From assembly GCA_031763025.1 (NCBI GenBank), contig JASSKH010000029.1, positions 7,033,263 to 7,097,262 of the forward strand: DNA of 64,000 nt, given 5' to 3'. The notes beneath the pieces are model-generated. The model was given only the letters and a program-made list of their open reading frames with translations. It was not told the DNA's origin and searched no databases. The DNA is from Macrocystis pyrifera (lineage: Eukaryota > Sar > Phaeophyceae > Laminariales > Laminariaceae). Positions 1 to 10,143 of this stretch are shown here, one piece after another. The stretch's first letter is position 1. Every line of letters begins with the position of its first letter. Position numbers and translations under genes: made by a program.

Positions 1-2088
1 ACACCCCCCCCCCCCCCCCCCCCCCCCCCCCGCCCCCGCCGGGAAAAATCTCCGATTTTCAGAGCCGATATTATAACTCAAAAAACAAGGGAAGCATATA
101 AACACGCGGAGAAAAGCACTGCTTGCTGTGGCAAGGTGTCGTCAACATTTCTTTTTTTTTCCTCTGTCGAGGCATCGCTCGGCGTTGGTTTACACTCTCC
201 TCCTCGCTGCCGAGAGAAAAAATCAGGTTGTCGGAGAATTTTCCTCGGGGGCGCGTTGTCTCGCGGGGTATGGCATGGTATACCTGGGTGTGGAGGGGTT
301 GAAAAAAGCAGAGCAGAAAAACGGACTTAGGGTACGTACCATTGACATGGACTCAGGTCCCTGTTCATAATGTGGAACTCAGCTTCCTGGTAGTAAGGCG
401 AAGGCCTCTGCGATTATGCGGGTACCAACTCTCCTCGCCCAAAAACAGATTTTTGATCGAAACTCGTGAAATCGCAAGAAATCACGAAATCACGAAATAG
501 CTGGCCCGACGATCGGCCGCTGTCCAGCTGCAAGCAACAGGCATGTCTGTTCGCGTGTTGTACCAGCCTGCCGGCACCGTTCCGTGCGGTATCTACTTGG
601 TATTGCCACGGGCGCGATCAGCTAAACAATGTCAGTTGCTGCTGTCGAAGCGAGCTACGTCCTACGTGCTCAGCCAAAGAATCTGTCTGAACCATGGCGC
701 CTAACCTTCTCTACGACAACGAACCGCAGAGTATTCTCCCACGTATCGGTTCCCGATTCCTAACAATGCTTTTCCGTTTTTATTCAAACATAAAACTGTA
801 TGAAAAGCTGGATGACAGGTCGGCATTGGCCAGGCGTGTATGTAACCGTAAAAGCACGTGTCAGGTATGATACCAGACATTATAATACCGTGTACCAAAT
901 TGACTTTTTTCCGGTATACAGTCACTTTTCTTCCACCTTTCTCCTTCGGCCGAGGGTCTTTTCTCACGCTCTCCCCTGCGGGGCACGCAGGGGGCTCGCG
1001 TGTACACCACGCCCCACGTGTGGGTCTCGGCCGGGCCCCGTGGCGTGTGCTCTGGGCCCTCAGAGTCGCAACTTCTGGCAAATAACCCAGGGGAACCATT
1101 CCGACCAGCTATTATAGAGCCAGGCGGGTCCATGGAAACCCCTAGATTTTTTTTACCAACCCCCCGAGTTTTGCTGTACACCTCGCACCAGGCACGTGGC
1201 ACAGCTGACACCGGGGACGTAGACTAGCCATGGCCATATCGCGCTGGGCACGTGCGTAGCCTGTTCGAGCTCACAGTGCCTGCCTTCGTTCGTGTCACTG
1301 CGCTTCCAGCTCTGCCCGTGGAGCATGCTCTGGACGCTCGAAGCCGCGAAACCTGGCACGTATTTTCCGGGAGGCGTTCCGCCTACCCACACTCAAGCAG
1401 GATAGTGGAAACTTCACAATTTATTTGTTTTTGCTCTGCTGCTGCTGCCGCTGCTGCTGCTGCCGCCGCCGCCCGCTGTATCATGTCTAGCAGCACTGTA
1501 CCTGAAGCTCTCTACCAGTCTGGTACCGACGGAACAACAGCAGTCGTACATCAAGCTCTTCCCTTTTGTGACGGCCGCGGACGGCGTGTGCGTGTGTGTA
1601 CCGTGTCAACCACTACGTATTCTCGGGAGCAATCAGTCGCATGCTGCTGCGAGGGGGCTGGACGACGATACGAATGCACCCTTCCTCGGGAGTTCTACGT
1701 AAAGTAACCCCGCAGCCACGGTACTCGCAACGCTAGCGGCGGCGGTACGGCAGTAGTACGGCAGCACACCAGCGCTTCACAACGTTGGCCCTTTTGTGAC
1801 GGCCGCGGTGCCTTGTGCTGTGTTCCGTGCGTGTGTGCAGCGGGCAGTGTTCACCGGGAGATACCTTATGTACGCGTCTCCACCTGCAATTTTAAAATCA
1901 AGCACACGCCCTCTGTCCTCGTCCTGTCACAGCAGCACCGACCGCAAGGTACGCTGTGCTAAAGCAATGCTCGGAGGGACTAGGGACGCCTCAGATTGTG
2001 ATGATACACCCCCTTTTCGGCTCGTGACACTCTCGGGATTTCAAGTCGACTACGTCAGAGGGGGAACCTTGTAATAAATACTGGTACC
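1..2088. other. intergenic stretch, no gene recognised
   Basis: I see no convincing exon here. The stretch opens with a C tract at about 5-31. It has a GCT/GCC triplet run near 1437-1475 and a 20-nt direct repeat beginning at 1561 and 1789 (cccttttgtgacggccgcgg). Open frames through this part are compositionally biased and lack recognisable domains. Confidence 0.5.
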
Positions 2089-2212
2089 TATTTACGGGGG
2101 ACCATACAGTAGTAAATAGGACCAGGTATTGTCGGTAAAAATTGGGTAAATATATAGTTTTTTTTTCTGTGTACCATAGGTCCTATTTACTACGGTCCCC
2201 CGTAATATTTAT
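2089..2212 (-). mobile_element. MITE-A copy
   Basis: Short palindromic element whose ends read TTACGGGGGACCATAG and its complement, with inner motifs TAGGACC...GGTCCTA. It is about 120 bp and has no coding capacity. It belongs to the most abundant repeat family in the window. TIRs of this kind with TA flanks suggest a Tc1/mariner-like (IS630-type) transposase supplied in trans. Confidence 0.8.
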
Positions 2213-2311
2213 TTTTGTAATATATGCAATTGCGAAGAGATTGGGTATCAATAGTTTCATATTCGAGGAACGCCTTAAGCCCAAAACATGATGTGTTCAA
2301 TAGCCCCCCCC

Positions 2312-2710
2312 CTCGGGGAGTGGCCACACCAAAAAAAACAAACTATTACGGGGGACCATAGTAAATAAGACCAAAAATTGTTAGAAAAATAGGTAAATGT
2401 ATAGGTTTTTGTGGTACCGTAGGTCCTATTTACTATGGACCCCCGTAATAGTGGATTCGACGGTGTCATCTATCCAACACGCGAAAAAAAGTCCGCATCA
2501 CAAGGCGGAACTTAGTGGGATGCGGCTCACTTTTCATGCCACTCACCGAACACGTCACGTTTCGCGTCGCGCTTTGTGCAAGCAATGCCTGGCCTGGTGG
2601 TGAAAACCCGACGTGTTCCGTCCCGGTATTGTTGGGGATGCGAGGGTCTGTCTCCATACGACTACGGCCATGCACAACATGGGGACACCCCCCCCCCCCC
2701 CCCCCCCCCC
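2312..2710 (+). mobile_element. poly(C)-tailed SINE-like element, interrupted by MITE-A
   Basis: The 3' half matches the family found at 10.1, 28.5, 34.4 and 35.7 kb: 'tggccacacc', 'ggatgc.gctcac', 'gtgcaagcaatg', 'gaaaacccgacgtg', 'gatgcgagggtct'. It ends in a C tract at 2688-2710. A MITE-A copy at 2344-2450 splits it, so the SINE is the older insertion. Confidence 0.75.
2344..2450 (-). mobile_element. MITE-A copy nested in a SINE
   Basis: Full-length 107-bp copy with both terminal inverted repeats. It is flanked on each side by the dinucleotide TA, inside the SINE at 2312-2710. The intact SINE copies show the uninterrupted target, which supports TA target duplication. Confidence 0.88.
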
Positions 2711-2739
2711 TCGCTGCCCCTCCGGGGCATGACTCAATA

Positions 2740-2930
2740 CGCGTGAAAATAAAATTCGACGCAGATCGACGAGCAGTGGGAATGCTGAATGAACCCTTTA
2801 CGCGATAAAAATGAAGGCATGTACCGGGGACGGGGAGGAGGGAAGATTGACCCCGGGTTGTCAAGAATGACGCTGAGGCTATAACACCTTCCACACGAGT
2901 TGAGCTGAAAGGTAAATGCAGTGCGGTAGT
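2740..2930 (+). mobile_element. tRNA-headed SINE, body fragment
   Basis: Shares the body of the element at 55077-55400 ('atcgacgagcagtgggaat', 'ctgaatgaaccc', 'cgataaaaatgaaggca'). The tRNA-like head is missing here, so the copy is 5' truncated. Confidence 0.65.
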
Positions 2931-3266
2931 GATCTCTCTATAGTGCCGGTTGAGTGGTTGATAGTGCCGGCTGGCTGCGCACTATGAATAGTGCCGGTGA
3001 GATCGCTTGGCTCAGATGGGATTAACCACTAACCAGTGCGCTATTACGGGGGGGGGCATAGTAAATAGGACCTATGGTATACATAAAAACCTATATATTT
3101 CCCTCTTTTTACTAACAATATTTGGTCCTATTAACTATGGCCCCCCGTAATAGTGTGCGGAGTAATTAGTGCCGGTTGACGCTATATATACTGCCGGTAT
3201 TGTTGCCTGGCGCATGCATACCTGCACTAAAGAGGGACCGGCACTATAGAGGGACCGGCACTACTG
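2925..3266. mobile_element. MITE-B copy carrying a MITE-A insertion
   Basis: Inverted-repeat element whose ends contain TATAGTGCCGG and CCGGCACTATAGAGGGACC. Its partner copy is at 6690-7001. MITE-A (3042-3152) sits inside, so MITE-B inserted first. No coding capacity. Confidence 0.7.
3042..3152 (+). mobile_element. MITE-A copy nested in MITE-B
   Basis: Complete copy with both inverted ends and a TA at each flank, inside the MITE-B element. Confidence 0.85.
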
Positions 3267-3373
3267 CTGCGGGTTGGAGAAAGGAAGGCGTAGAAGAAAG
3301 GCACGCTGAGTCGGCCTCCCTCTCTATGCTGTGTTCGAAGCAGAATAGAAATCGTCTTATCCACTCCCGCCGG

Positions 3374-3404
<31 letters not shown>

Positions 3405-3677
3405 TTGGGCGCCCGCCACGTGCTCCAGAGTGCACGGGTCGCACCGAGACCTCTACCAATGTGTCCGGCCGGGCTTCCTGTGTCCGAGCATTTGGTGTTA
3501 TGCCGAAAAGTGCTTTGTACGAAGAGAAAAGTTGGCTAAATAAAGTACGAAAATTTGACAAATACCAGGTATACGTATACATATATACAGACAAGTTTTT
3601 TGTTCTTTCTGTGTATCACGCACACGCAGCTTTCCAAGATAAGTTTCGAGCAGTAAAACATGTTCGATCTCACAGCT

Positions 3678-3712
<35 letters not shown>

Positions 3713-3769
3713 TCATTTCTACCTCTCTGACCGGCAATATAATCCTCGTTTAGACTCTAATATGAACAC
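3267..3769. other. no gene recognised; A and T homopolymers
   Basis: Contains a poly(A) run at about 3374-3402 and a poly(T) run at about 3681-3711. Frames running through them are homopolymer artefacts. I see no exon. Confidence 0.5.
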
Positions 3770-3880
3770 TATTACGGGGGGGTCCATAGTTAACAGGACC
3801 TATGGTGTACATAAAAACCTACATATATGCCTATTTTTACTAACAAATTTTGGTCCCGTTAACTATGGACCCCCGTAGTA
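3770..3880 (+). mobile_element. MITE-A copy
   Basis: TATTACGGGGG left end and CCCCCGTAGTA right end, about 110 bp, internal 'ggtgtacataaaaacct'. Confidence 0.85.
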
Positions 3881-4044
3881 AACGGGGCTTCCACTGCCGG
3901 CCAGCGTGGGATATGTATGTCCAATACCGCATGGCCTTGGTCTTCATATAAATGTGAAGACCACTTGGTCTTCATAATCATGTATGATCGGTCCTTACGT
4001 TAGACGTTTCCGCCCGAGAGCGGCCGTACGTTTTAATAGTTAGC

Positions 4045-4176
4045 ATTACGGGGGGCCATATTAACGGGGGTACATAGTTAATAGGACCTATGGTATACTC
4101 AAAAACCTATATATTTACCTATTTTTACTAACAAAATTTGGTCCCGTTAACTATGGACCCCCGTAATAGTAAAAAT
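4045..4176 (+). mobile_element. MITE-A copy, left end rearranged
   Basis: The left terminus is duplicated or rearranged: two copies of the GGGG..CATA motif lie about 20 bp apart. The rest is a normal family member ending CCCCCGTAATA. Confidence 0.7.
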
Positions 4177-4263
4177 AGGACCGAATATAGTCAATAGAAA
4201 TAGGGGAAATATGTTGGTTTTTATGTTTATCGTAGGTTGTCTTTACTATGGTCCCTCGTAACG
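4177..4263 (-). mobile_element. MITE-A fragment
   Basis: Opposite-orientation copy lacking its left terminus, abutting the preceding copy. It ends ggtccctcgtaac. Confidence 0.65.
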
Positions 4264-4508
4264 GTGCTCGTGCCTAGAGTAGTGTTTCATTTGCTGATAT
4301 CATACTATCCCTGTTGCTTTTGCTCTGCGCTTTGTGAAAATCTGACAGACCGAAATATATCGGTTGGGCGGAAAACCTTACGCGCGAGCTCTTTGGTTTA
4401 AAAGTTACATTGAAGATGCGAGCTTGTATTAATGCTCCGTATAGCATGCATACCTGCTATATATTTTATGTAAAAATCCGTCTCACGTACACGCAAGTTG
4501 AAGCACTC

Positions 4509-4618
4509 ATCACGGGGGAACAATCGCAATCAGGACCAAATATTTGCGGTAAAAATACCGGAATATATAGCTTTTTTGTGATACGATGAGTCCTTGTCAC
4601 TATGGCCCCCCGCAACGG
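4509..4618 (-). mobile_element. MITE-A, subfamily B
   Basis: Diverged ends (CACGGGGGAACAATCGCAAT). They resemble the copy at 59791-59900 more than the main family. Same length and same palindromic plan. Confidence 0.7.
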
Positions 4619-5267
4619 TTACCGGTGTACGATATGTGCCACGGTTCCACAGTTTCTGCGCTGAACTTTAACGTCCCCACGGCAAGTATTTTTGCAGAGC
4701 CGCGCACGATGATGCGATGTGGTAGCGGATGTTGCAGGGCTAACATATATATGAAAACTTTGCGCGATTCGTTGGCTCTTGACCTCTCCCGCGCCCGTGC
4801 ATGAGATATGCATGTGAGTTAAGCCCCTCCCCCCAGCCACTGCACGCAAGACAAAAACACGTCAATCTCTAATCGTGGGCAATTTATTCGTGACGGCTTA
4901 GAGATGCATGCCGGTAAAAAGACTATTAATATAGCTGATAAGTGTTGTGACATTTCAAAACTTGCAGCATGGTAAAAATTCTGATTACACGCCGCAGTTT
5001 CTTGAATTGGGCCGAACATGCCATGTTTGTCTTAACCCTTACCTACAATATAGTACAGGCCCGCTATTAATAGTAAGAAAGTGATACTGGCTACCAGGCA
5101 CCTGGTAGCCAGTCTGGACGGAAACATTAGAACCCTTTTATACATTATAATGAAGACCAAACGGTCCCTTTATCGACAAACACCCAGAGTGATTTTTTTT
5201 TGCCTCGCTCTAGACGTTCAGTTTCTAAACATGGCACTATCCTTGCCTGCTTTGTTTGTGTATAGTC
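4619..5267. other. no gene recognised
   Basis: Nothing supported as coding. A perfect hairpin centred near 5101 reads TACCAGGCACCTGGTA within longer arms (about 5090-5110). Confidence 0.45.
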
Positions 5268-5535
5268 CCCGACTAACTTCGTGCCAGCAGTCGCGGTAAT
5301 ACGGAGGAGTCATAGCTGGGCGTGAAGTTGCCGTAGGTGGTTTTCTGATATGTTATTTGTCAAAAACTATAGCTTAACCCCTTCAGAACTGCAGTCCCGG
5401 TTTGGCGACAAACTACTTGGAATTTGACTACTTGTCCCCAAATCGGGACTGCAGTCCTAAAAGGGTAAACTATAGGTAGGCATTTAATTAAAACAGGAAA
5501 ACTTGAGTCTGACAGAGGAAAATGGAATTTTTCAA
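5268..5535 (+). pseudogene. mitochondrial small-subunit rRNA fragment (numt)
   Basis: Positions 5269-5376 read like the conserved 16S-type core around E. coli position 515: 'gactaacttcgtgccagcag', then 'tcgcggtaatacggagga' and 'gggcgtgaagttgccgtagg'. After an inserted palindromic element (5376-5468), rRNA-like sequence resumes with 'aacttgagtctgacagagg' and 'aaaatggaat'. A piece of about 20 nt between 'ggagga' and 'ctgggcgt' appears to be missing relative to intact rRNA. The 'GCAGTCGCGG' variant and the AT-rich stem suggest a mitochondrial rather than plastid source. The piece is about 180 nt of a roughly 1.5-kb gene, so it is a non-functional nuclear copy. The match to the conserved core is seen directly; the mitochondrial origin is inference. 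Confidence 0.82.
5376..5468. mobile_element. MITE-C copy inside the numt
   Basis: Palindromic element of about 90 bp. The left end is aaccccttcagaactgcag and the right end is ctgcagtcctaaaagggt, with inner GTCCCG/CGGGAC and 'gacaaac'. It splits the rRNA fossil, so it post-dates the mitochondrial transfer. Confidence 0.8.
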
Positions 5536-5579
5536 TTCTTCGAATTGTCATACGATATTATTATTCTCTGCGACGTCAG

Positions 5580-5612
5580 CGGGGGGGCGGGGGGGGGGGG
5601 GGGGGGGGGGGG
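5580..5612 (+). repeat. poly(G) tract
   Basis: Nearly pure G run of about 33 nt with one C interruption. Confidence 0.9.
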
Positions 5613-5838
5613 TCCACTGGCGTAGTACGAGAGCCGCGTCACCGGCCGCTGACTCTCGTTGCCTATCGTACTGCCAGCACACGGGAGTTTCCCCCCCCCC
5701 TCCAGTCGACTGGCCTGGGCTCTGACAAACGCAGTCTCGGACGACCTAGACCCCCAATGGTAGAAAACCATTGACGTACCCCATTCTCCTATTAATAGTG
5801 AGAGCCCCGAATCGCAACCCGTTAATCACAAACAACAC

Positions 5839-5950
5839 TATTACGGGGGACCATAGTTAGTAGGACCTACGGTGCGCTCGAACACCCATATATTTCTATA
5901 TTTTTGCTCACAATATTTGTTGCTGTTCACTATTATGGCCCCCCGTAATA
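5839..5950 (+). mobile_element. MITE-A copy
   Basis: Both inverted ends are complete (TATTACGGGGGACCATAG / TATGGCCCCCCGTAATA). The interior is diverged. Confidence 0.85.
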
Positions 5951-6577
5951 AAAGAATGATACGGCCTGGCCAGCACCATGTGGCCGCTCCTTTTTTCCCA
6001 CCTCTGAAGGAAGAAAGGGGCGGGTGGGCGGGAGAAACCACAACAGTAGGCCTAGCCTCTAGGCCTATCACAATCGGCAGCGAGCAGTGCCGTGAACTGC
6101 TAATCGTTCGTGCACCTATCACGAGAAGCTACGAGGCGGGGGCTCGGGACGAGTATGGTCGTTCTTCTCTTCTCTCTGTCTCTGGACAAATTTAGCCATT
6201 TAGTTTCCGTCGGTAGAGCTCAAGACTATAAATAATGAATTCCGTCGGTTGTGAGCAAAACGGGCATCTGATGTGAACTCAAGAGATACTACGCTTTATA
6301 TTTTCTTCTAGTTAGGCATTTTTGCACAAAGTACCCTACTTTTATGCCTGGTACGTACTGCGCTATTAAAATATACGCTCGCTACTTCGTTTCGTACTGA
6401 TATGCTCGTGTATATATATATATATGTATATCGCAACAAAAGAGAGAAAAAAAGTGCGTGCCGACGATTTTGTGTTAGTAAGGAGCCCCCCATCATCCCG
6501 AAAATTTTTCGGCCTAAAAAAAGTGCCAATATCGTATGCAGCACGCGTCGCTTGTCATGCGGACGTTTCCGAGATAG
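5951..6577. other. no gene recognised
   Basis: Unique-looking sequence with a short TATATA run near 6410-6428. No exon can be supported. Confidence 0.4.
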
Positions 6578-6686
6578 TACTACGGGGGTCCATAGTTAAC
6601 GGGACCAAATTTTGTTAGTAAAAATAGGTAAATATGTAGGTTTTTATGTATACCATAGGTCCTGTTAACTATGGACCCCCGTACTA
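6578..6686 (-). mobile_element. MITE-A copy
   Basis: TACTACGGGGGTCCATAG left end and CTATGGACCCCCGTACTA right end, internal 'gttagtaaaaatagg'. Confidence 0.85.
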
Positions 6687-6763
6687 CTGCAGTAGTGGTC
6701 CCTTTATACTGCCGGTTGAATAGTGCCGGTGAAGTCGCTTGGCACAGACGGGACTAACTATCG

Positions 6764-6973
6764 GTACGGGGGTCCGTAGTTAATAGGACCTATGGTATAC
6801 ATAAAAACCCATATATTTACCTGTTTTTACTATCACGGGGAGCCATAGTTAACAGGACCTACGGTACACACCAAAACCTATATATTTGCCAATTCTTACT
6901 AATAATATTTGGTCCTATTTACTATGGTCCTCAGTAATAACAATATTTGGTCCTGTTTACTATGGTCAGCGTA
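6764..6973 (+). mobile_element. MITE-A copy (outer), split by another MITE-A
   Basis: The outer copy is interrupted after its 'tgtttttac' motif by the element at 6831-6939. It resumes with 'acaatatttggtcctg'. Confidence 0.8.
6831..6939 (+). mobile_element. MITE-A copy (inner)
   Basis: Complete copy (TATCACGGGGAGCCATAG to GTCCTCAGTAATA) with TA on both flanks, inserted at the TTTTTAC-TA site of another MITE-A. Confidence 0.85.
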
Positions 6974-7292
6974 CCGGCACTATAGAGGGACCGGCACTAC
7001 CGTACACACGCATAAGAAATAGCGCTCTTCGGCCGAAATATTTCCGACTGACGGGGGAGCTAGCTCATTAGCCTAGGGAAGCACTGCTGCTTACCAGTAT
7101 ACAATAGTGTAGAGGTCAACACCTCTTTGGTCAAAATATTTCTGACTAACCGGACTCCCTGACTCACACTTGTTGGCATAGTGTTTTACGCTATTCGGCT
7201 TCGGGATTCGTTTTTTTTTTTCCGTCGGGCTCTCCCGCTCCCGCCTTCAGCGTTTTCTCATAACCAGTTTTTGGGTCGAGGTCGTGGAGCTA

Positions 7293-7407
7293 GCTCCCTT
7301 GACCCCTTTTTAGTATTTTGCAGTCCCGTTTTGGGGGACAAAACTGCTTGGAATGTGAGTGGTTTGTTCCCCAAAATGGGACCGCTGTTTGCCTTGGAAG
7401 GGTTAAG
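7293..7407. mobile_element. MITE-C copy
   Basis: Inverted ends 'gacccctttttag..ttgcagtcccg' and 'gggaccgct...ggaagggttaag', with the internal family motifs 'gacaaaactgcttggaat' and 'ccccaaaat'. Confidence 0.75.
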
Positions 7408-7500
7408 GCCAAGTGAGGAATCTCAGATAGTTGAGGTGCTGCCTCTGCTGCTGTGGCATGACTCGGTTTATACGATTCGTTTTTGTGTTGGTGTCACCTC

Positions 7501-7524
7501 CCCCCCCCCCCCCCCCCCCCCCCC
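7501..7524 (+). repeat. poly(C) tract
   Basis: 24-nt C run immediately before the 51-54 bp tandem array. Confidence 0.9.
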
Positions 7525-7528
7525 GTTG

Positions 7529-8003
7529 TCTTTTTTGTTTCCGCACAATATTTTTTTGGTCAGGTGTATACGAGAGCACCTTGTGTTTTTTGTTTCGCAC
7601 AATATTTTTTCGTTAGGTGTATACGAACACCTTGTCTTTTTTGTCTCGCACAATATTTTTTCGTTTGGTGTATACGAACACCTTGTGTGTTTTTTGTTTC
7701 CGCACAATATTTTTTCGATAGGTGTGTACGAACACCTTGTCTTTTTTGTTTCGCACAGTATTTTTTGGTCAGGTGTGTACGAGCACCTTGTGTTTTTTGT
7801 TTCCGCACAATATTTTTTCGATAAGTGTGTACGAACACCTTGTGTTTTTTGTTTCGCACAATATTTTTTCGTTAGGTGTGTACGAACACCTTGTGTTTTT
7901 TTGTTTCCGCACAATATTTTTTTGGTTTGGTGTATACGAGAGCACCTTGTGTTTTTTGTTTCCACACTATATTTTTTCGATAGGTGTATACGAGCACCTG
8001 TTA
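7529..8003. repeat. tandem array, about nine 51-54 bp units
   Basis: The landmark 'cgcacaatat' recurs at about 7542, 7596, 7647, 7701, 7752, 7804, 7855, 7908 and 7962, giving periods of 51-54 bp. Each unit also contains 'ggtgt(a/g)tacga' and 'caccttgtgttttttgttt'. Most frames through it are open because of unit composition. The protein-like reading (Phe/Val-rich repeats) is an artefact of the array rather than a gene. Confidence 0.9.
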
Positions 8004-8017
8004 ACGTGAGCCGTTTT

Positions 8018-8114
8018 CGTACTGCAGTGCCGTTTTTGAGGACAAGGTACTCATAAATTGACTCGTTTTGCCCCCCTAAACGAGACTGCGGTAGGTAGTG
8101 CTAGGAGGGTTGAT
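8018..8114. mobile_element. MITE-C copy, diverged
   Basis: 'cgtactgcagtgccgttttt' at the left, 'gagactgcggtag...aggagggtt' at the right, with the inner motif 'gaggacaaggta'. Confidence 0.6.
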
Positions 8115-8352
8115 GGTAGGCCCCGTAAGATCAGTTCGTCGGGTTATCTTGAAGCCCCGCGTATTTTTCCTTCAGAAAAAATAAATAAATAAAAAATGTC
8201 AGTGTCTTTTGGGGACTTGCTAATATATGTATGAAGCTCCCTCTACAGATGAGGAAAAAAGGCCCGGCAAATATCGGGTGCTATTATACGCGCGATCCCC
8301 TGTCGCTGCGCGCGTAGTTGTGTTGGGCCCCGGGCGCGTTTTACGATAGAGG

Positions 8353-8460
8353 TGTTGCGGAGGGCCATAGTTAACAGGACCTCTGGTGTACATAAAAGCC
8401 TATATATTTTCGTATTTTTACCAACAATATTTGGTCCTATTAACTATGGTCCCCCGTAAT
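8353..8460 (+). mobile_element. MITE-A copy
   Basis: GTTGCGGAGGGCCATAG left end (mutated) and GGTCCCCCGTAAT right end. Confidence 0.8.
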
Positions 8461-8467
8461 GACGGGG

Positions 8468-8665
8468 CTCCTTAGCAGAAGCCCAAAATCGTCGGAATGC
8501 CATTCTTGTTTCGAAAAATGACGTTTTTTAGTGTGTACTGGGGCCATGGGAATATTCATCCAAAAGCAATATTTCAGTTTTGCTGAAGTCGGTTTTCGGG
8601 TGAAGTATGGAGCTCCTTGAGGTCAAAGTGAGGAGCCTCAAGAATCTCTATCGTAGAACACTTCG
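8468..8665 (+). repeat. dispersed repeat R, 5' of a LINE fragment
   Basis: About 200 bp matching 17266-17463 ('cccaaaatcgtcggaatgc', 'cttgtttcgaaaaatgacg', 'gtatggagctcctt', 'ctatcgtag'). Both copies lie directly upstream of a LINE 3' fragment, so R may be more 5' sequence of the same element. Confidence 0.65.
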
Positions 8666-8738
8666 GCGCGACATGTTGTATGTATGTGTACCCGGTACCA
8701 GGTGTGTATCTCTGAAAGCCCGGAATGGAGATCCTGTC

Positions 8739-8774
<36 letters not shown>

Positions 8775-8867
8775 ATTCTGAAGAAATCGAGCAGGACAAA
8801 TCGACGATTTGCTGAGGAGCGAGAACGATCGTAGTAGCACATGTGGCGGCAGCAAGAAAAATACTAA

Positions 8868-10112
8868 GATGCTCAAGCACGGGTGGCATTACAGCAGTAT
8901 CAAGAGCAGAACTGGGAATGTGCCCACTCGAGACAAAATAGAGACATGAGATCGTTGAAATGGCAATACTAATAGGTATAAAGTAAGGAACGTGCCAAAG
9001 AAGAGATTGCCAGTCATGGTTGATAGAGCTCGTATGTTGGGAGAAAGTACCAAGAGGGCGAGCTGGAAGAAGAAAGTGAGATAGCGTAGTCGAGAAAGTA
9101 TGGAAGGGTATAGGAGGAAACCAAGAAGAGATGATGTCCGCAGAGAAGTGTGGGGGGTACAAGACAGAAGTAGAAGAAGACATTAAAATAAGGGAAAGGC
9201 TAGCGCTAAGAAACAATACAGTATCAAGAGCAGAACCGGGAATATAGTCACTCAAGACAAATAGAGACACGAGAAAGTTGAAATGTCATCAATATAAAGC
9301 AAGGAACATGCCAAATAATAGGTTGTCAGCGATAGTTGATAAAGCTATATGGGAGAAAGTAACAAAAGGGCGAGAGCTGGAATGAGGTGAGATAGCGTGG
9401 TTGAGAAAAATTATGGAAGGATATAGGAGGAAACCAAGAAGAGATTATATCCGCAGAGAAGTTCGAGAGGCACAAGACAGAAGTACGTAGAATAAAGGAC
9501 AGAAAGAAGGGAAAAGCTAGCGCTAAGATTCAAGGTGAAATCGAAAAAAAAAAAAAAAAAACACCACTTGAGAGATGTACGAGGATTGAGCGAAGGAATG
9601 GGAATGAAAAGGTATTTGCACACGGCCCAAAGGACTTCGCGAAATCTCTTAAAACTGCGATTTCGTGTAGGTGACCTGGACCTGCAAGAAAGAAGAAAGA
9701 GGTATACCAGTAGCCGGGAGAAGGAGGAAGTAGACGCACAGATGTGCCCGTGTGGCAAAGCAATAGGGAGTAGAACTCACATAGTAGGAGAGTGTGAAAT
9801 GTACAAGGAGGAACGGGATGTGTTAAAAGAGGAGATGGGGGAAATAGACGAATGTGACATGGAGAAGTTTGATACACTAGATAGCAGTGAGAAAACGATC
9901 GCTATCCTAGGAGATTAGATGGTGGCCACAGGCGGCGAAACAGGAAGGGGATCAGATCACTGTAGGAAGAAGATTTTGTGTAATATATGGAAATATCGTA
10001 GTGAGCGCCCAAATGTTGGAGGTGTCTCTGCTGGGAGTAGGACCGGTGCTCCGTCTCGAAAGGGATGCGTGGTCAATGGCCAAATGTCTAAGTCAAGCAA
10101 CAAATGAGTACG

Positions 10113-10143
<31 letters not shown>
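8868..10143 (+). mobile_element. non-LTR retrotransposon (LINE) 3' fragment with poly(C) tail
   Basis: Encodes the C-terminal part of a LINE polyprotein. The clearest piece is at about 9670-9918: 'DLDLQERRKRYTSSREKEE', then a Cys-Cys-His-Cys cluster 'CPCGKAIGSRTHIVGECE', the type of zinc motif that follows reverse transcriptase in many LINEs. Upstream, a segment of about 330 bp is present twice in tandem (8868-9222 and 9223-9535); the copy at 23393 has it once. A run of 17 A follows at 9544-9560. The copy is 5' truncated and not intact. Its 3' end reads 'gcaacaaatgagtacg' followed by 31 C. The RT domain itself is absent. Confidence 0.85.
10112..10143 (+). repeat. poly(C) tail of the LINE
   Basis: C run directly after GAGTACG at the LINE 3' end. 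The next SINE begins immediately after it. Confidence 0.85.

Larger units (their letters stand above)
6690..7001. mobile_element. MITE-B copy carrying nested MITE-A
   Basis: Left arm 'gtagtggtccctttatactg'; right arm ends 'ccggcactatagagggacc'. Like the copy at 2925-3266 it was entered by MITE-A, here a double nest (6764-6973). Confidence 0.7.

Noticed and set aside
5268-5535. Functional rRNA gene
   Set aside because: Only a small part of the gene is present, with an internal gap and a MITE inside.
7529-8003. CRISPR-like array
   Set aside because: The units are contiguous and similar over their full length, with no unique spacers, in a eukaryotic context.
7181-8056. 291-aa open frame rich in Phe/Val/Cys repeats
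   Set aside because: It is a read-through of the 51-54 bp tandem array; all forward frames and the reverse strand are also open there, and it begins in T- and C-runs.
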